From Actinacidiphila bryophytorum (lineage in GTDB: Bacteria > Actinomycetota > Actinomycetes > Streptomycetales > Streptomycetaceae): a DNA stretch of 64,000 nucleotides. A model generated the notes under the pieces. It saw only the letters and a program-made list of their open reading frames with translations, ran no database searches and was not told the origin of the DNA. The stretch lies in NCBI RefSeq assembly GCF_016916835.1, contig NZ_JAFFIX010000002.1, positions 62,001 to 126,000 on the forward strand. Direction: 5' to 3'. Made by a program: the position numbers and the translations under genes. Below are positions 50,508-59,913 of the stretch, in pieces. Positions within the stretch are counted from its first letter, which is position 1; each line of letters starts with the position of its first letter.

Positions 50508-51929
50508 TCAGACCCGATCGTATGCCTGCCGCAGCCGGTGCACGCCCTCCCGCAGCTGCTCGGTGCTCACCGCACTGATGTAGCTCAGCCGCAGATGGGG
50601 GGCGGGCGGCTCGGCGGGGAAGTAGGGGCGGCCCGCGGTGACGGCGACACCGCTGTGCAGGGCAGCCGCGGCCAGCGCCGCTTCGTCGGTGCCGTCGGGC
50701 AGCCGCAGCCACAGGTGGTAGCCGCCGTACGGGACGCGCAGCCGTACGTCGGGCAGCTCGCGGGCCACCGCTTCGGCGGTCGCTGCGCGCCGGTCCCGCA
50801 GGGCGCCGGGCAAGGCCCGCAGGTGGGTGCGCCAGGCGGGCGAGCCGACGAGTTCGAGGGCGGTCTCCTGCAAGGGCCGGGGCACGAAGAAGCTGTCCAC
50901 CACCTGCCCGGCCCGCAGCCGGTCCATCGCCGGGCCGCGCGCGGTCAGCGCACCGACCCGCAGGCTCGGCGAGGTGGCCTTGGTCAGCGACCGCACGTGC
51001 ACGACCACGCCGTCGGGGTCGTCGGCGGCAAGGGGCCGCGGCAGGGCGGGGGCGTCGGCGTGGGCGAGCCGCCGGGCGAAGTCGTCCTCGACCACGAAGG
51101 CCCCCGCCTCCCGGGCGACCCGCAGCACTTCCCGGCGCCGCTCGGCCGACAGGCACACCCCCGTGGGGTTGTGGAAGAGCGGCTGGCACACGAAGGCGCG
51201 CGCGCCGGTGGCCGCGAAGGCGTCCGCGAGCAGGTCCGTACGCACCCCGTCCGCGTCGACCGGCACCGGTACGGGACGCAGGCCCGCCGCCCGGGCGACG
51301 GCCAGCATGCCCGGGTACGTCGGCGACTCCACCAGCACCGGAGTGCCGGGGGCGACGAGCGCGCGCAACGTCGTACTGAGCGCGCTCTGCCCGCCCGCCG
51401 TGACCAGCACATCGGCGCCGCCCAACGCCGATCCGGCCCCCGCGATGTCCCGCGCGAACCAGTCCCGCAGCTCCCCCACGCCCTCCACCGGCGGCCGGTC
51501 CCACGTCCCGGGCCGCCGCCCGGCCCTGGCCAACGCCGCCGCCAGCGCGCGCTCGGGCTGCAGCGACGGATGCAGATACCCGCCGACCAGGTCGACGACC
51601 CCGGCCGGCGGCACCGCCAACGTGGCCATGACGCCACCGGAGTCGGCGACCCTGGGCTGCCCCGCGCTGAGCGCGACCTCCTGCCACGACAGGTCGCCCC
51701 GATACCCCGCGGGCGCCACCGCCGCGGCCCGGAAGACCCCGGCCCCCGGCCGGGAGACCACCGCACCCTCCGCGACCAGCGCCGCGATCGCCCGCGACAC
51801 GGTCACCGGGCTCACCCGGTGCTGCTCCATCAGGGCACGACTGGACGGCAACTTGCCGCCTTCCGGGTAGCGCGCAAGCTCGGCCCGCAATACGCCCAGC
51901 AAATGCGCCACACTGCTACCCTCATTCAT
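50508..51929 (-). CDS. MocR/PdxR-family regulator (GntR domain + PLP aminotransferase fold)
   Basis: A 473-residue fusion. The N-terminal GntR winged helix has LPSSRALMEQHRVSPVTVSRAIAALVAEG (~27-55). The C-terminal aminotransferase-like domain has VLVTAGGQSALSTTLRALV, FHNPTGV, a VVEDDFARRL acidic segment and the PLP-lysine region VRSLTKATSPSLRVG (~310-324). Its ATG (51929) overlaps the start codon of the divergent EamA gene, with both sharing the tetramer CATG at 51927-51930. GCTACCC half-sites surround the starts. It probably controls the transporter in response to a vitamin B6 or amino-acid signal (inference). Confidence 0.87.
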   Translation of the reverse strand: MNEGSSVAHLLGVLRAELARYPEGGKLPSSRALMEQHRVSPVTVSRAIAALVAEGAVVSRPGAGVFRAAAVAPAGYRGDLSWQEVALSAGQPRVADSGGVMATLAVPPAGVVDLVGGYLHPSLQPERALAAALARAGRRPGTWDRPPVEGVGELRDWFARDIAGAGSALGGADVLVTAGGQSALSTTLRALVAPGTPVLVESPTYPGMLAVARAAGLRPVPVPVDADGVRTDLLADAFAATGARAFVCQPLFHNPTGVCLSAERRREVLRVAREAGAFVVEDDFARRLAHADAPALPRPLAADDPDGVVVHVRSLTKATSPSLRVGALTARGPAMDRLRAGQVVDSFFVPRPLQETALELVGSPAWRTHLRALPGALRDRRAATAEAVARELPDVRLRVPYGGYHLWLRLPDGTDEAALAAAALHSGVAVTAGRPYFPAEPPAPHLRLSYISAVSTEQLREGVHRLRQAYDRV

Positions 51930-51970
51930 GACAGCACAGGATAGCGCTACCCGAATCCCCGGGATAGCAG
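51914..51970. promoter_or_regulatory. cluster of GCTACCC half-sites at the MocR/EamA divergent starts
   Basis: GCTACCC at 51915-51921, the near-palindrome GGATAGCGCTACCC at 51939-51952 and GGGATAGCAG at 51961-51970, the last being an inverted half-site. They bracket the two overlapping start codons, a configuration suited to MocR dimers binding spaced repeats. Confidence 0.55.
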
Positions 51971-52824
51971 CGAACCACGGAACCGCACTCGCCGCGCTCG
52001 GCGTCCTCGGGTTCTCCTTCAGCTTCCCCGCCACCGCCTGGGCACTCGACGGCTTCGGACCCTGGACGGCCACCGGGCTGCGCGGCGTGCTCGCCGCACT
52101 CCTGGCCCTCGCCTGCCTGGCCGCCCGGCGCGTACCGGTCCCCGAACGCCGCCACTGGCGTGGACTCCTCACCGTCGCCGCCGGGTGCGTCATCGGCTTC
52201 CCGCTGCTCACCACCCTCGCGCTGCGCACGTCCTCGACGGCGCACTCCGCTGTCGTCATCGGCCTGCTGCCGCTCGCGACCGCCGTCATGTCCGTCACGC
52301 TCACCGGCGAACGGCCCTCCCGGCGCTTCTGGTACGGCGCGGTCGCCGGGGCGGTGGCCGTCATCGCCTTCACGCTCCAGCAGAGCCAGGGGGCGCCGAC
52401 GCTCGCCGACCTCTACCTCTTCTGTGCGCTGCTCGTCTGCGCCGCGGGGTACGCCGAAGGGGGGCGGCTCTCCCGGCACATGGCCGGGTGGCAGGTCATC
52501 GGCTGGGCCGTGGTGGCGGCCCTTCCTGTCACCGCGGTGACGGCGCTCGTCGCCTGGCCGGCGGAGGCTGTTCCGGTCACCCCTCGGGGGGTCGGCGGGC
52601 TCCTTTACGTTGCCGCGGTCTCGCAATTCGGCGGGTTCGTCGTCTGGTACCGCGGGATGGGGCTCATCGGGGTGGCCCGGGCCAGTCAGCTCCAGCTGGC
52701 CCAGCCGCTCCTGACCCTGGCGTGGTCCGCCCTGCTCCTGGCCGAACAGGTCCCCCCAGCCGCGCCGGCCACCGCGGTCGCCGTCCTCCTCTGCATAGCG
52801 TCCACGCAACGCGCCCGCGCCTGA
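51928..52824 (+). CDS. EamA/DMT-family transporter
   Basis: A 298-residue protein with ten hydrophobic segments in two EamA halves; the first opens LAALGVLGFSFSFPATAWAL and the second includes VIGWAVVAALPVTAVTALV. EamA proteins export amino acids or metabolites (family knowledge). Its ATG overlaps the MocR ATG on the other strand, so neither gene has a normal 5' leader; a leaderless transcript or a later start is implied. Likely regulated by the divergent MocR protein. Confidence 0.87.
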   Translation: MTAQDSATRIPGIAANHGTALAALGVLGFSFSFPATAWALDGFGPWTATGLRGVLAALLALACLAARRVPVPERRHWRGLLTVAAGCVIGFPLLTTLALRTSSTAHSAVVIGLLPLATAVMSVTLTGERPSRRFWYGAVAGAVAVIAFTLQQSQGAPTLADLYLFCALLVCAAGYAEGGRLSRHMAGWQVIGWAVVAALPVTAVTALVAWPAEAVPVTPRGVGGLLYVAAVSQFGGFVVWYRGMGLIGVARASQLQLAQPLLTLAWSALLLAEQVPPAAPATAVAVLLCIASTQRARA

Positions 52825-53237
52825 CGGCGCGGGTTCCTTTTCCCACCCTCCCCCACAGCTCCGCGTGGGGGTGCCCCCAGACCCGTGCAGATGAGATGTC
52901 GAGTGCGGGCCTCCTTGTGGGGCGCCCCCACCATCGGCGACTGCAGGCTCGTGCACACCGGCGAACCGCCAGCAGCTACCGCTGCCGAGGACGTAGCAAA
53001 GCCCACCCCACAGACGACGACCGCAAGCCGCCAAACCGGCCCGAGGGGACGATTCGGGGGTGTCCCCGCAGGCATGCGCGCGACTCCCGCCGCCTCGTTC
53101 GGGAAGGGCCGAGGCGCGCAGGCCGAGGAGATACCCCCGAAGCGGCACCGACCCCGACCGCACAGCACGCGCACCCCCGGGGACACCGCACCGCACGGCA
53201 CCGACCCCGACCGCACAGCGCAGGCGCACCACCCCGG
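52825..53237. other. ~410-bp repeat-containing gap between EamA and the Asn-synthase-like gene
   Basis: No gene seen. It begins with a gtgggggtgcccccaga hairpin of the same family as the dispersed repeats and ends with a short direct repeat, ggcaccgaccccgaccgcac, at about 53143-53162 and 53198-53217. Confidence 0.5.
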
Positions 53238-55487
53238 TCACAACGACAGCCGCTGCACCCCGCTCGCGACGGCTCGCCGCCCAGGCGACTCCGTGCCGGT
53301 CCAGCACGACCCCCGCCGCGCCAGCAGCCGCCGCAGCCACAGCTCGACGGCGACCAGTTCGCCCAGCCCGTCCAGCGGCGCCCCCGGCGTCGTCGCCGCC
53401 GAGCGCAGGGCGTCGCGTACGACGCGGGCGTCGACCAGGCCCGCGTCCGCGAGCAGCGGGGCCTCGAACAGCTCGACCAGGGGGTCGACCGCCGACCGCA
53501 CACCCGCACGGGCGGCTGCCGCCGCGGCCGAGGAGTGGGAGGCGGCGCCCCACCCCGCGGGCAGCGACCGCACCCCCGCGCTGGCCAGCACGTCGCGCAG
53601 GATGTCGGCCCGCGCACCGGGCCGTACGCGCAGGGCGCCGGGGAGGGCGCGGGCGGCGCGGACGACGGCGTTGTCGAGGTAGGGCGCGTGCAGCCGCTGG
53701 CTGGGGACGGCGGCTGCCTGCTCCAGGACGCGGAAGTCGGCGGCGTGCCGGGCGAGCGCGGCCCGCGCCCGCCGCTCGCCGGGGCGTTCGATGGGCCAGG
53801 GCCGCCTGGCGGCGTCCTGCAGCCGTACGGACACTTCGGCGAGCGCTTCCCCGGTGAGCCAGCGGGCGGCAGGTCCCGGCCGGACCCAGGCCATCGCGGC
53901 GAGCGACGCCCCGATGGGACCGTCGAAGGCGCTGCCTGCCCCGGCAGCGGCGGAACCCGAGGCGTACCGGAGCAGCCGGGCCGCCGCGTCCTCCACACCC
54001 TGTTGATAAGGGGTGCGGGCGAGCCGCCGCGCGGCCCGGTAGACGGTGATCGGCACGGTGAAGGGCACGAGGACGGATGGCCCGGCCGCGGCGGACCCGC
54101 TCGCGCGGGTGAGTGCGGCGACGGGCCGTACGAGGTGGCGCCGGCGCCGGTCCATGAGGAGGTCGGCGAGCCGCGCGGGGTGCGCGTCGAGGACCTGCCG
54201 GGCGCCGAAGCCGATGAGGTGGTCGGCGCCGCCCGCGGCGAGCCTGCGCCGGTGGCGTTCCGCGACGATCAGCGACGGGCCGGGCTCGTCGGTGAGCGGT
54301 ACGGCGGGGCCGCCGGTCAAGTCGGCGTAGGGAAGCGCTTCTTCGCCACCTGGTACGACGACGTGCCGCAGCCGCGGGTCGGCGGCGAGTTCCCCGGCGC
54401 GGGCCAACTCGCCGTCCCGCAGCGGGAGTCCGCCCGCGGTGAGGTCGTTGAAGGTGACGGCGAGCAGGCGTTCGCCGGCGAGTGAGCCGGGGGCGCCGGG
54501 GATGGTGCCTGGCATGCCGGGGAGCCCGGCGGCGAGCAGCGCGAGGGTGGCGGAGGCGCTGCCGCCGGAGAGGTCGGCGCCGATGCCGGGGGCGGGGCTG
54601 AGCGCGCCGAAGTCGTCGTCGGGGCCGCCGGCCCCGACGTCCGGCACGAACCGCGGCTGCGCCAGCCGCGCCCGCACGGACTCGACCAGCGCGTCGCGTA
54701 TCGAGGCGATGGCCGCGTCGGCGTCGGCGGAGGTGGCGGGCTGGTGGCCGACGGCGAGCGAGGCGGTGGGTTCGTAGCCGGTGATCTCGGGGGCGCCTTC
54801 GCGCAGGGTCAGCGCGTGGCCCGGTGGGACGCGGCGGACGCCGAGGTAGGGCGTGCCGTCGCCGAGGGCTTCCGGGGCGTCGGGGCAGGCGAGGACGGCG
54901 GCGAGGTGGGTGACGTCGAGCCCGGCCTCGATGAGGTCGGCGAGCGGGAGGGCGGCGGTGGCGTAGGCGGTGCCGCGGGAGAAGCGGGTGTGGAAGACGG
55001 GCCTGGCACCGGCGAGGTCGCCCAGGACGGTGATGCGGCGGCCGAGTTGGAGGACGGCGGTGTAGCTGCCGGGCCAGGCGGTGACGTGCCGCAGGGCGCC
55101 GCCGCGGGCGGCGACGAGGCCGAGCCGCAGTTCGGCGTCGCTGGCACCGCACCGCCCGAGCACCGCGAGCCGCGCGAGGCCCTGGGAGCCGCTGCCGTTG
55201 GAGGAGCCGTACGGAGCGGAACCGTACGGGGAAGACGAAGAAGAGCCGTACGACGAGGACGAAGACGACGACGGAGAGGACCCGTACGACACGGCCCCGT
55301 ACGTACCGCCCGCGTGAGCGGAGTCCGCGTGGACGACGCGGACCTCGTCAGTGCGCCAGTCGCCCACCGCCCACAGCGGATCGGCGTCGCCCCACAGCAG
55401 TTGGGCGCCGACCGGCAGCAGGGTCCTGCCGCCGTCGCCGGGAACGGGACCCGCGGTGGCACTGCTCCACCCCACCAACCACCGCAT
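53238..55487 (-). CDS. asparagine-synthase-like protein with degenerate active sites
   Basis: A 749-residue protein with the two-domain layout of asparagine synthetase B (N-terminal glutaminase fold ~1-260, C-terminal synthetase fold). Position 2 is Arg, not Cys, so it cannot use glutamine as an ordinary class II amidotransferase. The ATP-pyrophosphatase loop reads DLSGGSASATLAL, with Ala where SGGxDS has Asp. Residues ~70-105 are a Ser/Gly/Tyr-rich low-complexity insertion. ATG 55487 has GGAGG 5 bases upstream. Beta-lactam synthetases and lasso cyclases are related Cys-less members, but no peptide precursor or partner is nearby. It may be a structural relative with an unknown function. Confidence 0.65.
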   Translation of the reverse strand: MRWLVGWSSATAGPVPGDGGRTLLPVGAQLLWGDADPLWAVGDWRTDEVRVVHADSAHAGGTYGAVSYGSSPSSSSSSSYGSSSSSPYGSAPYGSSNGSGSQGLARLAVLGRCGASDAELRLGLVAARGGALRHVTAWPGSYTAVLQLGRRITVLGDLAGARPVFHTRFSRGTAYATAALPLADLIEAGLDVTHLAAVLACPDAPEALGDGTPYLGVRRVPPGHALTLREGAPEITGYEPTASLAVGHQPATSADADAAIASIRDALVESVRARLAQPRFVPDVGAGGPDDDFGALSPAPGIGADLSGGSASATLALLAAGLPGMPGTIPGAPGSLAGERLLAVTFNDLTAGGLPLRDGELARAGELAADPRLRHVVVPGGEEALPYADLTGGPAVPLTDEPGPSLIVAERHRRRLAAGGADHLIGFGARQVLDAHPARLADLLMDRRRRHLVRPVAALTRASGSAAAGPSVLVPFTVPITVYRAARRLARTPYQQGVEDAAARLLRYASGSAAAGAGSAFDGPIGASLAAMAWVRPGPAARWLTGEALAEVSVRLQDAARRPWPIERPGERRARAALARHAADFRVLEQAAAVPSQRLHAPYLDNAVVRAARALPGALRVRPGARADILRDVLASAGVRSLPAGWGAASHSSAAAAAARAGVRSAVDPLVELFEAPLLADAGLVDARVVRDALRSAATTPGAPLDGLGELVAVELWLRRLLARRGSCWTGTESPGRRAVASGVQRLSL

Positions 55488-56698
55488 CGTCGCCTCCACA
55501 GGCTGTGGACAGCCGATGCGCAGGCTCCGACCCACCGCTCCCTCGCGCGCGCCTCGCCCCGCCGTGCCGCCACGTCTGACGTCCGAAAGACCATGCTGCC
55601 ACGAGGATGCGCGCAAGGAGGCGCATGAGTGCTCCCGGGTGCGCCGGTTCGTGCGCCCGACACCTGTCGGCCATCGCCGCCGGGAGGCGAAACCGCGCAA
55701 ATCGCAGCAATTCGCCGAAGCCGTACGGGAGATGACCGTACCAGCACCGCACCCCGCCGCTCCCGGGCGGGCGCCAAACGCCCCCCATACGGGCGTTGCG
55801 GACACCACCGGCACCCCGAAGTCGCCCCCCGGCCGAAACGTCGGGTTCGCGCCAAAGTTTTGCCGCGGCCCCGGCACATGCCGGGGGTGATATGCCGGGT
55901 AACCGAGCCCGGTTGAGGCGATCGTTTTCCGCCGCCGATCTTCGTCCGGAGCCCGCCGAGCCGGCTCCGGCGGACCGCCGGGCGGCCCGCGCCCGCGACC
56001 CGGAGCGACCGGCCGCGGCCGGTGCGACTACCGCGCGTGTGCGGCACACAGCACGCTGCGTGCCGCCCGCCGCCGGGCGGGGAGGCGGATCGGGGCCGCG
56101 GCACCCGGCCGGAGGGGGCGGCCCGCGCACAACACACGGCCCGGGAAGCGACTCAACGCCCCCCGGGCCGGTCCGCCACCCGCGGGGATTGTGGCAGCGG
56201 AACTCGCTGGCCCGCCGCACCCCGCCATAGCCGCCTGGCGGAAGCGCGGGCCGACCCACGGCTCCCCATGCAACCGCCCGCAGCCACATCGGCACAGAGC
56301 GCACAGGCAGGCGCACGGCCACATATACCGGGAGCACGCGCCGCCGGACACGAACGGCGGTCCGCCGGCGCCGAGTCGGGCACCCGCGGCGGCGAATCAT
56401 CGGATGCCCGCCGGAAGTTCACCCGGGGCACTTTCCGCGCCACCGTCGCGTTCCTGTAAGGGGCTGGATTCGCGCCATCCGACACGAGACCCTTAACGGT
56501 CGGGAGGCGGCGAACTACGCTGGGTGCATCCGGTTCGCACCCGTACGCGCGGCTCGGACAACCGGCACAGGCACCGTGATCGCCGCCAACAGGCCTCCGC
56601 GGTGGCTGAATCGGACTCCAGGGGAGGGTGACCCCCGCACCCCCGACGACAGACCAGGCCCGCCGGCCTGCCCCAGCGGCATCACGAGGTGAACCGCA
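55488..56698. other. 1.2-kb gap with no supported gene
   Basis: Both strands have only overlapping open frames without ribosome sites or recognisable domains. A stem AACGCCC/GGGCGTT lies at 55777-55797, and a promoter-like pair TTAACG-17-TACGCT at 56493-56521 precedes the next gene. Its size suggests regulatory sequence or a degraded gene that I cannot identify. Confidence 0.5.
56493..56521 (+). promoter_or_regulatory. candidate promoter TTAACG-17-TACGCT for the sporulation-associated gene
   Basis: A -35-like TTAACG (56493-56498) and -10-like TACGCT (56516-56521) with a 17-bp spacer, about 170 bp before the GTG start at 56699. Confidence 0.35.
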
Positions 56699-58114
56699 GT
56701 GAACAGAGAACACCGCGGGCCGAACGAGAAACTCGGCACCCTTCTCGGTCTGGCCGGCATCAGCAACGCCGGACTCGCCCGCCGGGTCAACGACCTGGGT
56801 GCGCAACGCGGTCTGACGCTGCGTTATGACAAGACGTCCGTCGCCCGCTGGGTCGCCAAGGGAATGGTGCCGCAGGGCGCGGCGCCCCATCTGATCGCCG
56901 CCGCCATCGGCAGCAAACTCGGCCGCCCCGTGCCGCTGCACGAGATAGGGCTGGCGGACGCCGACCCGGCGCCGGAGGTCGGGCTCGCCTTCCCGCGGGA
57001 CGTCGGCGAGGCGGTGAAATCGGCCACCGATCTGTGGCGGCTGGACCTCGCGGGCCGCCGCGGACCCGGCGGCGCCGGCATCTGGCAGAGTTTGGCCGGA
57101 TCTTTCGCAGTGAGCGCTTACGTGACGCCCGCGTCGCGCTGGCTGATCACTCCGGCGGACGCCACGGTCGCCCGCGACGCCCCCGCGCCCGGCATGGCGC
57201 ACGTCGGGCACACCGATGTCTCCAAACTCCGCGAGGCCGCCGAGGACGCCCGCCGCTGGGACTCCAAGTACGGTGGCGGCGACTGGCGTTCCGGCATGGT
57301 GCCCGAGTGCCTGCGGGTCGAGGCGGCGCCGCTGCTGCTCGGCTCGTACAGCGACGACGTCGGCCGCGCGCTCTTCGGCGCCACCGCCGAACTCACCCGG
57401 CTGGCCGGGTGGATGGCCTTCGACACCGGCCAGCAGGAGGCGGCCCAGCGGTACTACATCCAGGCGCTGCGGCTCGCCCGGGCCGCCGCCGACGTGCCGC
57501 TCGGCGGGTACGTGCTCGCGTCGATGTCGCTGCAGGCCACCTACCGCAACTTCGCCGACGAGGGCGTCGACCTCGCCCAGGCCGCCCTGGAACGCAACCG
57601 CGGCCTGGCCACCGCCCGCACCATGAGCTTCTTCCACCTCGTCGAGGCCCGCGCCCACGCCAAGGCCGGCGAGGCGGCGGCCTGCGGGGCCTCGCTCGCC
57701 GCGGCGGAAGCGCTGCTGGAGCGGGCCAGGGAGGGCGACGCGGACCCGAGCTGGCTCGGCTTCTACTCCTACGACCGGCTGGCCGCCGACGCCGCCGAGT
57801 GCTACCGCGACCTGCGCATACCGCGCCAGGTGCAACGTTTCACCGAACATGCGCTGGCGCGGCCGACCGAGGAGTTCGTGCGGTCGCACGGGCTGCGGCT
57901 CGTCGTCTCGGCGGTCGCCGAGCTGGAGTCCGGCAACCTTGACGCGGCCTGCGCCGCGGGGGTCAAGGCCGTCGAGGTCGCCGGCCGCATCTCCTCGGCC
58001 CGCACCACGGAGTACGTCCGCGACCTGCTCCACCGCCTGGAGCCGTACGCGGACGAGCCGCGCGTGCTCGAACTCCGCGAACGAGCCCGCCCCCTCCTGG
58101 CCGCCCCCGCGTAG
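56699..58114 (+). CDS. sporulation-associated XRE/TPR-type regulatory protein
   Basis: A 471-residue protein. An N-terminal helix-turn-helix-like part ([20 protein letters not shown], then [17 protein letters not shown], ~10-60) is followed by an alpha-helical TPR-like half with [32 protein letters not shown] (~225-256) and [15 protein letters not shown]. It resembles a conserved Streptomyces family annotated as sporulation-associated (recalled, not searched). GTG 56699 has GAGGTG about 8 bases upstream. It is followed by a repeat-rich gap and lies in a core-like region with lhgO, trmB and prsW. Confidence 0.72.
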   Translation: MNREHRGPNEKLGTLLGLAGISNAGLARRVNDLGAQRGLTLRYDKTSVARWVAKGMVPQGAAPHLIAAAIGSKLGRPVPLHEIGLADADPAPEVGLAFPRDVGEAVKSATDLWRLDLAGRRGPGGAGIWQSLAGSFAVSAYVTPASRWLITPADATVARDAPAPGMAHVGHTDVSKLREAAEDARRWDSKYGGGDWRSGMVPECLRVEAAPLLLGSYSDDVGRALFGATAELTRLAGWMAFDTGQQEAAQRYYIQALRLARAAADVPLGGYVLASMSLQATYRNFADEGVDLAQAALERNRGLATARTMSFFHLVEARAHAKAGEAAACGASLAAAEALLERAREGDADPSWLGFYSYDRLAADAAECYRDLRIPRQVQRFTEHALARPTEEFVRSHGLRLVVSAVAELESGNLDAACAAGVKAVEVAGRISSARTTEYVRDLLHRLEPYADEPRVLELRERARPLLAAPA

Positions 58115-58641
58115 GGGTGCCCATCCGCTGGCCGCGGCGGCTCAGGCGGCTCCCCCTGCGCAGGGGGCAACCACCCGGGGCGCGGAGGGTGCCTCTTCGG
58201 CGGGGCCGAGCCATCCGCTGGCCGCAGGGGCTGAGGGGTGCGCCTGCGGCGGGCGGTGAGCGTTTTCAGGGGCGCGGGGCTGCGTCTGATCTGCGGCTGG
58301 CGCCGCGTGGGCGCGCCCAGCCCCCACCGGGGCGCGGGTCGTCACCGACCCAAAGGGGCTCTTCGGTCCGGAGACGGACCACCCGCCGGCGAGCGAAGCG
58401 AGTAGGGGCACCCCCAGGCGAAGCGCTGGGGGAGGCTGAGCGCGCAGTTCCCCGCGCCCCTGATGGTTGCCCCCTTGCCGAAGGGGCGCCCCGCGGGCAC
58501 CGTGCCCCGGAAAACGCTCACCCTCGGCGGAGAGGGCACCCCCGCCGGCAGGCGGAAGCGCGACGGAGGGCGCAGACGTACCCCCCAGCGGGAGCTGGAG
58601 CGCGTAAGTTGATCACGGGCGGCCCGTGAGGAGGACGTGGC
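58115..58641. other. ~530-bp repeat-rich gap before lhgO
   Basis: No gene. It contains two related units with atccgctggccgc (about 58123 and 58209), similar to the 51-bp family at 48.7 kb, and copy B of the 135-bp dispersed repeat. Confidence 0.6.
58327..58461. repeat. dispersed 135-bp repeat, copy B
   Basis: Same length, orientation and block order as 48961-49095, with a small number of substitutions. The core gggcacccccagg...gctgggggagg forms a strong hairpin. Confidence 0.85.
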
Positions 58642-59868
58642 ATGAGCGCGGCTCTGGAAGAGGCGTACGACGTGCTGGTCGTAGGCGCCGGAATCGTCGG
58701 CCTGTCGACGGCCTTCGCCCTGGTGCGGGCGGAGCCCGCCATCCGCGTGGCCGTGGTCGAGAAGGAACTCGCCCCGGGCCGGCACCAGACCGGCCGCAAC
58801 AGCGGCGTGATCCACAGCGGCATCTACTACCGCCCCGGTTCGCTCAAGGCGCGCTACGCGCTGGCCGGTTGCGCCGAGACCCCGGACTTCTGCGCGAAGC
58901 ACCGCATCCCGTACGAGGTCACCGGCAAGCTCATCGTGGCCACCGCGCAGGCGGAGCTGCCGCGCCTGCACGCGCTGGTCCAGCGGGGGCGCGAACACGG
59001 CATCCCGGTCAAGGAGTTGGGGCCGGTCCAGATCGCCGGGTACGAACCGGAGGTCGCCGGCCTCGCGGCGATCCACGTCGGCACCACCGGCATCTGCGAC
59101 TTCCGCGCGGTCGCCGCCGCACTGGCGGGCCTCGCGGCGGACGCGGGCTGCACGATCCGCTACGGCCTGCGGGTCACCGCGATCGACCGCGACGCGGACG
59201 GCACGGTCGCCGTGACCGCCCACGCGGGCGCCGAGAGGCCCCGGCTTCGCACCAGGGTGCTGGTCAACTGCGCGGGCCTGCACAGCGACCGCGTCGCGCG
59301 GCTGGCCGGGGACGACCCCGGGCTGCGCATCGTGCCGTTCAGGGGCGAGTTCTACGAGCTGGCGCCGGCCCGCCGCGGGCTGGTCCGCGGCCTGGTCTAC
59401 CCGGTTCCCGACCCGGACTTCCCCTTCCTCGGGGTGCATCTGACCCGCGACGTCCACGGGGGTGTCCACCTCGGCCCGAACGCGGTGCCCGCACTGGCCA
59501 GGGAGGGGTACGGCCGCTGGACCGTACGCCCGCGGGACCTGGCGGGCACCGCCGCGTACCCCGGCACCTGGCGGATCGCCCGCAGGCACTGGCGGCAGGA
59601 GGCCGGCGAGGTGCTGCGCTCGCTGTCGAAGCGGGCCTTCACCGCGAACGCCAGGCGCCTGCTGCCGGCGCTGCGGCCCGCGGACCTGCGCCCGGCGCCC
59701 GCGGGCGTACGCGCCCAGGCCGTCCTGCCCGACGGGACCCTGGTGGACGACTTCCGTTTCGCCGGCTCGCCCCCGTTCGTGCATGTGCTGAACGCGCCCT
59801 CCCCGGCCGCGACGGCCGCCCTGCCGATCGGCCGCGAGGTCGCCCGCCGGGTGCTGGCAGCGCTGTGA
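58642..59868 (+). CDS. lhgO: L-2-hydroxyglutarate oxidase
   Basis: A 408-residue DAO-family flavoprotein. FAD motif VVGAGIVGLSTAFAL (~13-27), then HQTGRNSGVIHSGIYYRPGS (~52-71), the hallmark of LhgO, and NCAGLHSDRVARLAG. It oxidises L-2-hydroxyglutarate to 2-oxoglutarate, repairing a side product of dehydrogenases (established for the family). A perfect GAGGAGG precedes ATG 58642. The next gene, trmB, begins 45 bp downstream with its own promoter-like -10. Confidence 0.9.
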   Translation: MSAALEEAYDVLVVGAGIVGLSTAFALVRAEPAIRVAVVEKELAPGRHQTGRNSGVIHSGIYYRPGSLKARYALAGCAETPDFCAKHRIPYEVTGKLIVATAQAELPRLHALVQRGREHGIPVKELGPVQIAGYEPEVAGLAAIHVGTTGICDFRAVAAALAGLAADAGCTIRYGLRVTAIDRDADGTVAVTAHAGAERPRLRTRVLVNCAGLHSDRVARLAGDDPGLRIVPFRGEFYELAPARRGLVRGLVYPVPDPDFPFLGVHLTRDVHGGVHLGPNAVPALAREGYGRWTVRPRDLAGTAAYPGTWRIARRHWRQEAGEVLRSLSKRAFTANARRLLPALRPADLRPAPAGVRAQAVLPDGTLVDDFRFAGSPPFVHVLNAPSPAATAALPIGREVARRVLAAL

Positions 59869-59897
59869 CCTGCGGCGGGGCCACCGGCGCAGTCCCG

Positions 59898-59903
59898 TAG
59901 AAT
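59898..59903 (+). promoter_or_regulatory. -10 element TAGAAT giving a near-leaderless trmB message
   Basis: TAGAAT ends 10 bp before the trmB GTG (59914), placing the start point only 3-4 nt upstream of the start codon, too close for a ribosome-binding site. Confidence 0.5.
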
Positions 59904-59913
59904 CGGACCTACT

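Noticed and set aside
51922..55152. 1076-codon minus-strand open frame across EamA and the Asn-synthase-like gene
   Set aside because: Arg/Pro-rich translation typical of a wrong frame; it conflicts with two genes that have clear domains.
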